This document shows, piece after piece, positions 56,255 to 64,000 of a DNA stretch of 64,000 bases (its first letter is position 1; each line of letters begins with the position of its first letter). The stretch is from CALBTQ01 sp036725605. Lineage in GTDB: Bacteria; Lernaellota; Lernaellaia; Lernaellales; Lernaellaceae. The notes beneath the pieces are model-generated. The model saw only the letters and a list, made by a program, of their open reading frames with translations. It made no database searches and was not told where the DNA came from. The stretch covers positions 310,001 to 374,000 of the forward strand of contig DAIMDW010000001.1 in the NCBI GenBank assembly GCA_036725605.1, written 5' to 3'. The translations under genes were made by a program, and so were the position numbers.

Positions 56255-56295
56255 TTGCGCCTCAAATTGAACTTTCGCTCCCAAGGAGTGCGGTT

Positions 56296-56493
56296 ATGTC
56301 GAAAATCTGTGAAGTATGCGGCAAAGGTCGCCAGATCGGTTATAGCGTCAGCCACGCCAACAACAAGCGCAAGAAGGTGTGGGAACCGAACCTGCAGAAA
56401 ATCCGCGTAGTTGGCGAAAACGGCCAGACCAAACGGATGAAGGTGTGCACCTCGTGCATCTCCGCCGGCAAGGTGCAGAAACCGGCTCAATAA
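56296..56493 (+). CDS. rpmB: 50S ribosomal protein L28
   Basis: 65 residues from ATG 56296 (AAGGAG upstream). It has the L28 motifs VSHANNKRKKVWEPNLQK and a zinc-binding set CEVC plus CTSC, so it is the zinc-containing form. Length is slightly below the E. coli protein (78), as is usual for this form. It has its own promoter and terminator and no rpmG beside it. Confidence 0.95.
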   Translation: MSKICEVCGKGRQIGYSVSHANNKRKKVWEPNLQKIRVVGENGQTKRMKVCTSCISAGKVQKPAQ

Positions 56494-56522
56494 GCCGCGT
56501 TTGACCGCTTAACCGATCAATG

Positions 56523-56554
56523 ACCCTGATTCGTAATCGCGAATCGGGGTTTTC
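56523..56554 (+). terminator. Rho-independent terminator after rpmB
   Basis: An 11-bp stem with one G-T pair (56523-56533 with 56540-56550), six-base loop, then a short run of T. It may also end the leftward gene that finishes at 56559. Confidence 0.75.
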
Positions 56555-56558
56555 GTCG

Positions 56559-57659
56559 TTAAAACGCCTCGCCCATCACGAAATAAAACGCCGGACCGTC
56601 GGCGCTGTAGCCCACGTCAAAACGCACGCCCACCCGCTCGGCTTTGTCGAACATGTAACGCAAGCCGCCGCCGACCGAGTACTTGAAGTTGGGGATATAC
56701 AGGAAATTGATGCGCTCGGCCACATCGCCGGCTCCGGCGAAGATGCCGCCGCGCAAACGGCCCCACAAAGGAAAGCGGTAGTCCACTTGCGCCGCACCGA
56801 AACTCAAATCGCGGTAGCGGCCTTCGTAGATGCCGCGCAGCAGGTTGCCGCCGCCGATCGTCGAGAGCAAGACAAACGGCGGATCGCCGAGAATCGACTG
56901 GCCGATCAACTGAAAGGCCAGCACCTGCTCCTCATGAACCTGCACGTACCGACGCAGATCGACCGTAAAGCGATTGAATCCGTAATTGCCGCCGAAATGG
57001 GGATCGTAGAACATCGCTTGTGCGGAGTAATACGCCCCGGTGTAAGCCTGCATCGCATTGTCGCGCGTATCCCAACTGGCTTTCAGCCCCAGGCCGTTGG
57101 CCCAACCACCGTCGCGACCGAGGATATCGTGTTTTTCCAGCAGACCGCCGTTTTCGGTTTTTATGATGTCGTAGTAGTAAAAGTCGTAAGCTGGGCCGGT
57201 GTATAAAAAGTGCGCCCAGCGATGCAACAGATACCCGTTCATTTGATAATTGAGCGGTGTGAAATATTCCTCGTTTTGCGGGTGCGTGTTGGGCCCCAGA
57301 CCGAAGAATTTGGCGGGAAATTTCCGATGGGTGAATTTGGTGTCCAGATGCCAGGTTTCGTTGCCCCAATAAAACGAAGGCGTCAACGAAAGCACGTACT
57401 GGTTGCGAACGGTGTAAAAGCCGACGAAGTTCAGATTCGAAGCGCGTGAGGCGGTCGGTTCGTCGGGCAAACGGTAATAAAAAACGAAGGCTGCCCCGCC
57501 GCCGAAGCCGGTTTCGGGCGTGTAAAAAAGCACGGGCAACGGCACGAAACCGCTACGGCGCGGTTCATCGTCTTCTCCCCGGGAAACGAGCGGCAGGCAA
57601 ACGGCGACCACCATCAGCAACAAACTGAACAGGATTTTCTTTGCCGCGCTTTTCACCAT
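56559..57659 (-). CDS. BamA/TamA-like outer-membrane beta-barrel (surface antigen D15 family)
   Basis: 366 residues from ATG 57659 with a signal peptide (about 8-28). There are no POTRA domains. The barrel contains TPETGFGGGAAFVFYYR near the start, aromatic alternating strands, and the family's late GGGNLLRGIYEGRYRD (the LRG.. motif of the L6 loop) and FAGAGDVAERI. It ends in Phe, typical for barrels. It is likely a small patatin-type or stand-alone barrel with unknown cargo. Divergent from the C25 peptidase. Confidence 0.8.
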   Translation of the reverse strand: MVKSAAKKILFSLLLMVVAVCLPLVSRGEDDEPRRSGFVPLPVLFYTPETGFGGGAAFVFYYRLPDEPTASRASNLNFVGFYTVRNQYVLSLTPSFYWGNETWHLDTKFTHRKFPAKFFGLGPNTHPQNEEYFTPLNYQMNGYLLHRWAHFLYTGPAYDFYYYDIIKTENGGLLEKHDILGRDGGWANGLGLKASWDTRDNAMQAYTGAYYSAQAMFYDPHFGGNYGFNRFTVDLRRYVQVHEEQVLAFQLIGQSILGDPPFVLLSTIGGGNLLRGIYEGRYRDLSFGAAQVDYRFPLWGRLRGGIFAGAGDVAERINFLYIPNFKYSVGGGLRYMFDKAERVGVRFDVGYSADGPAFYFVMGEAF

Positions 57660-57743
57660 CGGTTCCCCTTCGTTTTCCGATAAGATAACGGCATCATCAT
57701 GAAAAGCAAGATTGCCCCGGCCGATCCGGGTGAGGAGCGTGCG

Positions 57744-59786
57744 ATGCGACGGATGATTTTCCTTTCTTTGTGTTTCGTGATTCTGGCCGCCGGCGGAGCC
57801 TGGGGCGAAACACTGACGGTCGATTACCATTTCAGCGAGCCGACATTGCGGCTGGACGACAACGAATTCGTCACTGTTTCGCTGCCCGGTTGCGCCACGT
57901 TGTATCGACCCGATCAACCGCAGTTGCCGGTGAAGCTGGCGCGGATTTTATTGCCTGCCGGGCAAACGACCGCATCGCTAACCGTCACGGTGCTGGAATC
58001 GGCGAGCGTTGCCCTGCCCGCGCCTTTGGCGAACGGACGCTATGGCTGGCGGAGCACGGGCCCCGATGAAGTTGAAAATTCGTCCACAGGTCAGGCTCGG
58101 ATCATTGCGGAATCGTCGCTTGCCGGCGCGCGCCTGTTGCTGGTGCGCCTTTCGCCGGTCGTTTATCGCGAACGGGAAAAAACCATCGAGACGGCGACGA
58201 CGATTCGTCTGACCGTCACGACCAAAGCAACGGAGAAGAAAGCAACGGCCGTGCCATATCGCGGCACGCCATTCGACCGGCAACGCATCGGCACGTACAC
58301 GGACAACCCGGCCGTGCTCGCGACGTATGGGCCCGCGACGAAGGCGAATGAGGATTGGCAGTATCTGGTCGTCACCACTTCGGCGCTGAGCGAGGCGTTC
58401 ACGGATTATCTCGTCTACAAGCAACAGCGGTTCGGTCTGACCACGCACCTGGCGACGATGGAGGACATTCTCGCCACGACCGACGGCCAGGACGATGCCG
58501 ACCGGTTGCGCAACTTCCTGCGCGAGGCTTACGCCGCACACGGCACGCGCTGGGTGTTGTTGGGCGGCGACGCGGACGGCGAAACGCAAAGCGGGCACCT
58601 GGTGCCGCTGCGTTGCATGGTGGCGCGCGCCGAAGGCACGGTCTACGACGAGTGCATCCCCGGTGATCTGTTCTTCGGCAACCTGGACGGCCCGTGGGAC
58701 AACAACGGCAACGGTCTGTACGGCGAAAGCAACGACGGCGAGGACGGCGGGGAAATCGACCTGCTGGCCGAGTTGTTCGTCGGACGCATTCCGGCCGACA
58801 CCGTCGAGGAAGCGCGGCGGCAGTTGAACAAGATACTCGCGTACGATCAGGCGCTCGCGCCGGCGTCGGCGATTTTGGTCGGTGAGTTACTATGGCCCGC
58901 GCCGCCGGTTTGGGGCGGCGATTTGAAGGATCTGGCCTTTGCGCCGATGAGCGGCATGGACGCGCTGCGGCTGTACGCGCGCGACGACACGTTTTCCGGC
59001 GATGCGCTGCGCACGGCGATCAACGGCAACGAACATCAGATCATCAACGCCTCGGAGCACGGCAATTGGTACAACGTGCTGGGGCTCAATTCCATCGCCT
59101 TGGGGCCGGTGGTCAACGACCTGCCTCTGCTGACCAACACGCTGCCGTTTTTCGGCTACAGCCAGGGGTGCTTTTCCGGCGCCTTCGACAACTGCACGGT
59201 GATCGGCACGTACCAGGAACGCGATTGCATCGCCGAGGAGCTGTTGACCGAAATCGACGCGGGCGCTTTCGCGATGATCGTCAACAGCCGCGAGGGTTTC
59301 GCCAATTGGTCGGAGACCGGCGGGGCGTCGAGCGAGTACGACATCGCCTTTATGGAAAAATTGTTCGGCGGCGCGGTGCACATGGGCCAGGCGCTGGCCG
59401 AAGCGCGGGAAAGCAAGATCGGCGAACTGGACGGCAACGCCAACGCCAACCGTTGGTGCTTCTTCCAATTGAATCTGCTGGGCGATCCGCATCAGCCGCT
59501 GCAAGTGTTGTGTGACGCCGACGGCGACGGCTACGAAGCGGAGCGTTGCGGCGGCGCGGACTGTGACGATTTCGTCGAAGCGGTGCATCCGGACGCGGCG
59601 GAGGATTGCGCGGACAACCGCGACAACAACTGCGACGGTCTGATCGACGCGGACGATCCGCAATGCGCCGCCGATGACGACACGACTGACGATGAAGACG
59701 ATTCGGTGGACGACGACAATGATGACTCGGATGACGATGTCAACGACGACGATGACGACAACAACGACGACGGATGCGGATGCTGA
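57744..59786 (+). CDS. secreted gingipain-family (C25) cysteine peptidase with MopE-like motif and Asp-rich Cys-ended tail
   Basis: 680 residues from ATG 57744 (GAGGAG upstream). A signal peptide (about 3-22) is followed by an N-terminal beta prodomain. The catalytic domain (about 200-540) contains H439 (INASEHGNW) and C476 (GYSQGCFSGAFD), the C25 pair. A MopE-type metal-binding repeat follows (DADGDGYEAERCGG, then DNNCDGLID). The last 45 residues are almost pure Asp with Thr, Asn and Ser, ending GCGC. The tail may be a surface-anchoring signal analogous to MYXO-CTERM, but no membrane helix follows it. Confidence 0.82.
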   Translation: MRRMIFLSLCFVILAAGGAWGETLTVDYHFSEPTLRLDDNEFVTVSLPGCATLYRPDQPQLPVKLARILLPAGQTTASLTVTVLESASVALPAPLANGRYGWRSTGPDEVENSSTGQARIIAESSLAGARLLLVRLSPVVYREREKTIETATTIRLTVTTKATEKKATAVPYRGTPFDRQRIGTYTDNPAVLATYGPATKANEDWQYLVVTTSALSEAFTDYLVYKQQRFGLTTHLATMEDILATTDGQDDADRLRNFLREAYAAHGTRWVLLGGDADGETQSGHLVPLRCMVARAEGTVYDECIPGDLFFGNLDGPWDNNGNGLYGESNDGEDGGEIDLLAELFVGRIPADTVEEARRQLNKILAYDQALAPASAILVGELLWPAPPVWGGDLKDLAFAPMSGMDALRLYARDDTFSGDALRTAINGNEHQIINASEHGNWYNVLGLNSIALGPVVNDLPLLTNTLPFFGYSQGCFSGAFDNCTVIGTYQERDCIAEELLTEIDAGAFAMIVNSREGFANWSETGGASSEYDIAFMEKLFGGAVHMGQALAEARESKIGELDGNANANRWCFFQLNLLGDPHQPLQVLCDADGDGYEAERCGGADCDDFVEAVHPDAAEDCADNRDNNCDGLIDADDPQCAADDDTTDDEDDSVDDDNDDSDDDVNDDDDDNNDDGCGC

Positions 59787-59795
59787 ATCACTCTC

Positions 59796-62045
59796 TCAGA
59801 AACTCGTCGAAGCCTGCACGAGACCGGTGAGGTCGAACAAGAGGATCGTCACCGTTTCGGGCTCGGGGATTTCGTGCTGCTCCAGTTGCAGGCGCACGTT
59901 CCAACAATTCTGGATGCTGTGCAGTTCGAGCGCGTAGATCTGCTCGACGAAGTAACGATCGAGGAAGCTGTAACGGTCGATGGCCTCGAAGGTGATGAAA
60001 TCCTGCAGCGTGTAGCGGAAGATGCCCGAAAGGTATTCGATGTCGATCACGTCGTTGCGGTCGAGGTGGTAGCGATACTCCGCGCCCAGGGCGTCGTCGT
60101 TGACCGTGCCCAGCGCGCCCAACACGTTGAAGCGCGTCACGTCGTCCTGGTAGGTGTCGTAGTCCAGTTCCGAGCGCATGATGATCTTGTTAAGCCAGCG
60201 ACCGGCGGTGGCGAGCGTTTCCAGCTCGAAGGTCCAGGGCTGCCAGGGGCGACGTTCGTCATCGGGATTGAGCGGGTCCAAGTCGCGGTCGGCCTCGGCG
60301 AAGTCGTAACCGTGCAACACGCGGAAGTCGGTCAGCTTCAACGTGTGGAAGCGCTTGGCCCGCGCGTCGAACAGGCGCATCCACAGGCGGTTGGTCAGGC
60401 CGTAATCGAGCTCGGACAATTCGCCGAGACGATCGAAGCCGTCGAAGATCGGCAGTTCTTCCTGGTCGACGTCGGGCCGGTAGCGATAGCCGATCGCCGG
60501 TTCGATCTGATGTTTTAAACCGCGGATGATCGGCGCGCGCACGGGAAAGACGCGCTCGAAACGCGTGTAGGCGTCCGCGCCCATTTCCGCCGTGGCGCGC
60601 GACATGCTGCGCTGCGTGTCGCGGTCGCCGAGCTGATAGAAACTGCCCTCGCCGATCGCGTACGGCGTGAAGGTCACCACCTGGTTGAAGTTCAAGGGCG
60701 CGTGCAGGCCCGGCTGCAACGTGGCGCGCTGACCGTCGGTGAGGAAAAAGTACGGATGCTCGTGTCCGGCCAGCGTGTCCAGAGCGCGTTCGTCGGCGGA
60801 AATCTTCGGACGATAAAAATTGGTTGCCTGCGCGTCGAGGGTCCAGTACAGCGGCAGCGAGGCGATGCGGTTGCTCAGCGCGTTGAACGTCGCCTGCGGA
60901 TATTGCTGCCAGGTGTGGCTGTTGTCGTCGACGCTCAGATTGTCCCAATGGCGAAAGAGCACGTTCAGGTCGTAATCCTGCCAGAGGTTGTTGACGATGA
61001 AATCGCTGCGCAGGTACCGGTCGTAGCGCGCGGAGATGTCGCTGGGGAAATCGACGACGTATTGGTTGTCGCTGACCAGGTTGACCTTGCTGCGAATGTA
61101 CAAGCGCCGATAGGGATTTTGGTAGTACTCGTAGGAGATCGCCCACCGCTGTTCGTCTTCGAGCCGGTCGTCGATGTAGTCGATGTTCGCCTCGCCCTCC
61201 CATTTGCGCGAGATGGCGAAGCGATGCTGCAGGCCGAGTTTCGTCCCGCGATTTTCATACCAGTCGGTGTCGAGCGTCGCGTCGGTGTGCGGCGCGATAT
61301 TCCAATAAAACGGCACGCCGACGTGGTAGCCGTCGTCGTTGGCCCAGCCGGTCGTCGGCCAGAGAAAGCCGGTGGAGCGTTTCACCTTCGCCGGGAACAC
61401 GCCGTAGGGCACGTAGGCGACCGGCAAGCCTTGCAGATAGACGCGCCCGCGCTCGACGATCGCGTAGCCGTCGAAGGTCACGTCGATGTACTCGGCTTCG
61501 ACCAGCCAGTCGGCCTCGGCCGCGCCGCAATCGCAGGTCGTGTAGCTGCCGTGGTGAATCAGGTAGCGCTCGGGACCGATCTTCTCGATCTGCTTGCCGC
61601 GCACAAAGTAGGTGACGTCCTCGTTGACGACGACGAACAACGCACGGGCCATCACCGCCGTTTCGGCTTTGAGGTCGATGACCACGCTTTGCGCGCGCAC
61701 CGTTCCCTGCGGCGTGGTGAGGATGATCTCACCGTCACAGACGAGCAGTTCGTCGTGCAGGTCGAGAATCATCTGATCGGCGGTGAGCGTCGCTTCCTGC
61801 TGGCGCAGCACGACGTTGCCGGTGGCGTGATAGGTCTGTTTTTCCTGATTGAACTCGACCTGATCGGCCTCGAGGGTCAACGGCTGACCGGAAGCCAGCA
61901 CGTCGCGCAGGAACGGGGTGATCGAAGGACCGACGCCTTCATCATCCTCATCGGTCGTTGTCGCGTCATCGCCGGGAGCCGTCTGCGCCCACACGGGGGC
62001 CGCGAACAACAGAAGAGCGATGATCAGCGGCAACGCCTGTTTCAT
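59796..62045 (-). CDS. lptD: LPS-assembly outer-membrane protein LptD
   Basis: 749 residues from ATG 62045, overlapping the folC stop (ATGA). A signal peptide ends at VWAQ. The OstA/LptA-like N-domain (about 50-200) has LTLEADQVEFNQEKQTYHATGN. A long barrel then follows with VKRSTGFLWP. The cysteines CDCG in the middle may help the disulfide network. It inserts lipopolysaccharide in the outer leaflet. It ends in Phe, typical of barrels. lptE and other lpt genes are not nearby. Confidence 0.88.
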   Translation of the reverse strand: MKQALPLIIALLLFAAPVWAQTAPGDDATTTDEDDEGVGPSITPFLRDVLASGQPLTLEADQVEFNQEKQTYHATGNVVLRQQEATLTADQMILDLHDELLVCDGEIILTTPQGTVRAQSVVIDLKAETAVMARALFVVVNEDVTYFVRGKQIEKIGPERYLIHHGSYTTCDCGAAEADWLVEAEYIDVTFDGYAIVERGRVYLQGLPVAYVPYGVFPAKVKRSTGFLWPTTGWANDDGYHVGVPFYWNIAPHTDATLDTDWYENRGTKLGLQHRFAISRKWEGEANIDYIDDRLEDEQRWAISYEYYQNPYRRLYIRSKVNLVSDNQYVVDFPSDISARYDRYLRSDFIVNNLWQDYDLNVLFRHWDNLSVDDNSHTWQQYPQATFNALSNRIASLPLYWTLDAQATNFYRPKISADERALDTLAGHEHPYFFLTDGQRATLQPGLHAPLNFNQVVTFTPYAIGEGSFYQLGDRDTQRSMSRATAEMGADAYTRFERVFPVRAPIIRGLKHQIEPAIGYRYRPDVDQEELPIFDGFDRLGELSELDYGLTNRLWMRLFDARAKRFHTLKLTDFRVLHGYDFAEADRDLDPLNPDDERRPWQPWTFELETLATAGRWLNKIIMRSELDYDTYQDDVTRFNVLGALGTVNDDALGAEYRYHLDRNDVIDIEYLSGIFRYTLQDFITFEAIDRYSFLDRYFVEQIYALELHSIQNCWNVRLQLEQHEIPEPETVTILLFDLTGLVQASTSF

Positions 62046-63316
62046 GGGCCCTGCTCGCCGGTGAGTTGGCCGCGCACGAAGCCGACCAGGAAGATGCTGC
62101 CGGCAACCAGCACGCGTCCGCCGGGGCCGGCCTGCCGCGCGGCTTCGTCCATTGCGGCGCGCGTATCGGCGACGGCGGTGACCGGTTTGCCGAAACGCTC
62201 GGCCATGGCGGCGAGGTCTTCCGGTTTGGCGGCGCGGGGCATGGGCAAAGTGGTGCAGACGAGGCGATCGACCTGGGGCGCGATCAGATCGAGAATGCCG
62301 TCGATGTCCTTGTCGTGCATCACCGCGCACAGCCACACGGTGGGATGATGCTCGGGCAGCGCGTCGACCAGCGTTTGCGCACCGGCGGGATTGTGCGCGC
62401 AATCCAGCAGCCACTGCGGCGCGCCGGGAAATTCCTCCAACCGCCCCGGCCAGGTCGTGTCGCGCAGGCCGCGGCGCAGGACGTCGAGGTCGGTGATGCC
62501 CAGCGCGAGTGCGGCGCGCACGGCGGTGGCGGTGTTGCGCCATTGGTGACGACCGGCGAGCGGCACGGGCAAGGCAGGCAGCGTGGCGTCGCCGACGTGC
62601 AGATCGATTTCGCGATCGCGCGCGGTAAACGAATAATCGCGATCAAGCAAAGCCAACGGCGCGTTCGCGGCGACGGCGTGACCGGCGATCATCTCGGCGG
62701 CGCCGGGCAAACCGCCGGAGGCGACGACCGGCACGTTGGCGCGAAAGAGCGCGGCCTTTTCAGCGACGACCTGCGCGAGGGAATCGCCGAGCACGTCGCA
62801 ATGATCCAGCGCCATGTCGGCGATGACGACCAGGTCGCGCGGCAAGGCGTTGGTGGCGTCCAGGCGGCCGCCGAGGCCCACTTCGATCACGCCCAGTTCC
62901 ACCTGTTGCCGGTGGAAGTACGCGGTGGCGAAGGCGGTGAGCGCTTCGAAGAAGGTGGTCGGCTCCGGTTCGCCATCCGTGCGGTACGGTTCGAGCAACG
63001 ACCACAGCTCGTCGGTGAGCGATACGACATTCTCATGCGTGATGCGCTCGCCGTTGATCTGAATGCGTTCGGTGAAACTGACCAGGTGCGGGCTGGTGAA
63101 CAGACCGGTGCGCAGGCCGGCGGTGCGGGCGATGGACGCGAGCATCGCGCTGATCGACCCTTTGCCGTTGGTGCCGCCGACAAGCACGGTGCGCCGGCCG
63201 GCGCGCGGATTGCCGAAGAGGCGGAGCATGCGCTCGATGTTGGTCAGGCCCAGCTTCATGCCGAAGACCTGCAACGAGAAAATGCGGTTTACCGCCGCAA
63301 GGTAGCGTTCGTCCAC
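62042..63316 (-). CDS. folC: dihydrofolate synthase/folylpolyglutamate synthase
   Basis: 424 residues. The Mur-ligase fold motifs are the P-loop GGTNGKGSISAML, TSPHLVSFTERI, EVGLGGRLDATN and DCAHNPAGAQ. It adds glutamate to dihydropteroate and folates. The start is ATG 63316, ten bases after the activase stop; family members begin about ten residues before SLQVFGMKLGL, which matches. Length is normal. Confidence 0.93.
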   Translation of the reverse strand: MDERYLAAVNRIFSLQVFGMKLGLTNIERMLRLFGNPRAGRRTVLVGGTNGKGSISAMLASIARTAGLRTGLFTSPHLVSFTERIQINGERITHENVVSLTDELWSLLEPYRTDGEPEPTTFFEALTAFATAYFHRQQVELGVIEVGLGGRLDATNALPRDLVVIADMALDHCDVLGDSLAQVVAEKAALFRANVPVVASGGLPGAAEMIAGHAVAANAPLALLDRDYSFTARDREIDLHVGDATLPALPVPLAGRHQWRNTATAVRAALALGITDLDVLRRGLRDTTWPGRLEEFPGAPQWLLDCAHNPAGAQTLVDALPEHHPTVWLCAVMHDKDIDGILDLIAPQVDRLVCTTLPMPRAAKPEDLAAMAERFGKPVTAVADTRAAMDEAARQAGPGGRVLVAGSIFLVGFVRGQLTGEQGP

Positions 63317-63326
63317 CGTGTCGTCC

Positions 63327-64000
63327 TTATGCCGTTTCTGCCAACTTGCCGCCGCGATCGCAGGCGATGTGCGCCGCGCCCAACGCGCCGACCAATTGCG
63401 GTTCGGCGGGGATCACCAGCGTTTGCCCGAGACGATCTTCCAACGCGCGCACCACGCCGACGTTGCGCGCCACGCCGCCGGTCATGAGAATCGGCGCCTG
63501 CACGCCGACGCGCTCGGCGAGGCTGACGGTGCGGTCGGCCACCGAGCGGCAGACGCCCCAGGCGATGTGTTCGGTGGCCAGGCCGTCGCCGATCAGGCTG
63601 ACCACTTCGCTTTCGGCGAAGACGGTGCAGACCGACGAGACTTTCAGATCCTTGTCGGACTTCAGGGCCAGCGGGCCGAGTTCGTCGAGATCGACTTCGA
63701 GCGCGCGGGCCATGACCTCCAGGAAGCGGCCGGTGCCGGCGGCGCACTTGTCGTTCATCAGGAAATTGATCACCGCGCCGTGGGAATCGATGCGAATGGC
63801 CTTGGAATCCTGCCCGCCGATGTCGATGACCGTTTGGGTGTCGGGGTGCAGCACGTGTGCGCCGCGCGCGTGACAGGTGATTTCGGTGACCTTAGCCTGG
63901 GCGAAGGACACCTTGTTGCGGCCGTAGCCGGTGGAAACGCAAAAGGCGATCTGCTCGGCCGCGAGCCCCGCCTGCTCCAGAGCCATGGAAAAACTCTGCT
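63327..64000 (-). CDS. acyl-CoA dehydratase activase (BadF/BcrD/HgdC type), N-terminus beyond window
   Basis: At least 223 residues, with the reading frame open to the right edge, so the N-terminal ATPase motif (DIGSTTTK in relatives) is missing. Seen are STGYGR, DIGGQDSK, MNDKCAAGTGRFLE and CTVFAESEV. The two Cys (of NDKC and CTVF) normally hold a [4Fe-4S] cluster at the dimer interface. Such proteins drive ATP-dependent electron transfer to 2-hydroxyacyl-CoA dehydratases or benzoyl-CoA reductases. The partner genes are likely beyond 64000. Confidence 0.9.
   Translation of the reverse strand, partial: QSFSMALEQAGLAAEQIAFCVSTGYGRNKVSFAQAKVTEITCHARGAHVLHPDTQTVIDIGGQDSKAIRIDSHGAVINFLMNDKCAAGTGRFLEVMARALEVDLDELGPLALKSDKDLKVSSVCTVFAESEVVSLIGDGLATEHIAWGVCRSVADRTVSLAERVGVQAPILMTGGVARNVGVVRALEDRLGQTLVIPAEPQLVGALGAAHIACDRGGKLAETA

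Noticed and set aside
59670..59775. Second GAC-rich repeat tract
   Set aside because: In-frame Asp-rich tail of the C25 peptidase, not a DNA repeat element.
60702..62348. 548-codon + strand open frame
   Set aside because: Antisense to lptD and folC; composition is that of a shadow frame.

Overview
The window is a dense, GC-rich stretch of a Gram-negative bacterial chromosome with 53 protein genes called. Outer-membrane genes are present (lptD, a bamB-like lipoprotein, a FadL-type porin, a BamA-like barrel) and so are many lipoprotein signals. An acyl-CoA dehydratase activase at the right edge points to anaerobic or facultative metabolism. Multidomain DUF4388 (PATAN)/J-domain/TPR proteins, HD-GYP signalling and Asp-rich linkers in secreted proteins suggest a deltaproteobacterial or myxobacterial-like lineage, or a little-studied candidate phylum near them. 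This placement is inference: no rRNA is present. No tRNA, rRNA, CRISPR array, insertion sequence, phage gene or integration site was seen.

Layout. 1-849: a leftward alpha/beta-hydrolase lipoprotein, cut by the left edge. 1159-6492: a rightward acyl-CoA operon (FadL-type porin, B12-dependent acyl-CoA mutase in two subunits, a thiolase-like protein without the usual cysteines, and its DUF35 partner) ending at a hairpin terminator. 6683-11796: hinT, a HEAT-repeat protein, a MEMO/AMMECR1 fusion, miaB, a bifunctional-nuclease-family protein and a VanZ-like protein, mostly with overlapping ends. 11880-13894: a yfgM-like/bamB-like pair behind a good promoter. 14187-16084: leftward apbE and a helical membrane-anchored protein. 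16168-17948: an Asp-rich lipoprotein and a small membrane protein.

17920-36860 is about 19 kb of leftward genes with mostly touching or overlapping ends. In order of transcription they are a three-gene signalling cascade (degenerate PAS kinase, sensor kinase, receiver-HD-GYP), mnmA, pyrR-pyrB-pyrC, an unknown gene, a PflX-like radical SAM protein, a Gln-rich/RGG-tailed protein, recG, lipA, a 68-residue protein, and a murein-recycling group (ldcA, serine hydrolase, mpl, DHH-like protein).

36979-48082 carries a polytopic membrane protein, a secreted protein on the opposite strand, a DUF362/ferredoxin protein, a pseudo-receiver, the cofactor trio nadC-birA-coaX, a divergent EF-G paralogue and two uncharacterised genes. 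48087-53437 holds two large tandem DUF4388/J-domain/TPR proteins, the first with a pseudo-receiver. 53675-64000 holds purM, a CrtI-like flavoprotein, rpmB, a BamA-like protein, a gingipain-family (C25) peptidase with an Asp-rich Cys-ended tail, lptD, folC and the partial activase.

The most interesting loci are the acyl-CoA operon, whose mutase carries the isobutyryl-CoA mutase substitutions and whose thiolase has lost both catalytic cysteines; the two DUF4388/J/TPR proteins; the MEMO-AMMECR1 fusion with two good start sites; the EF-G paralogue lacking the catalytic His; and the Asp-rich secreted proteins.
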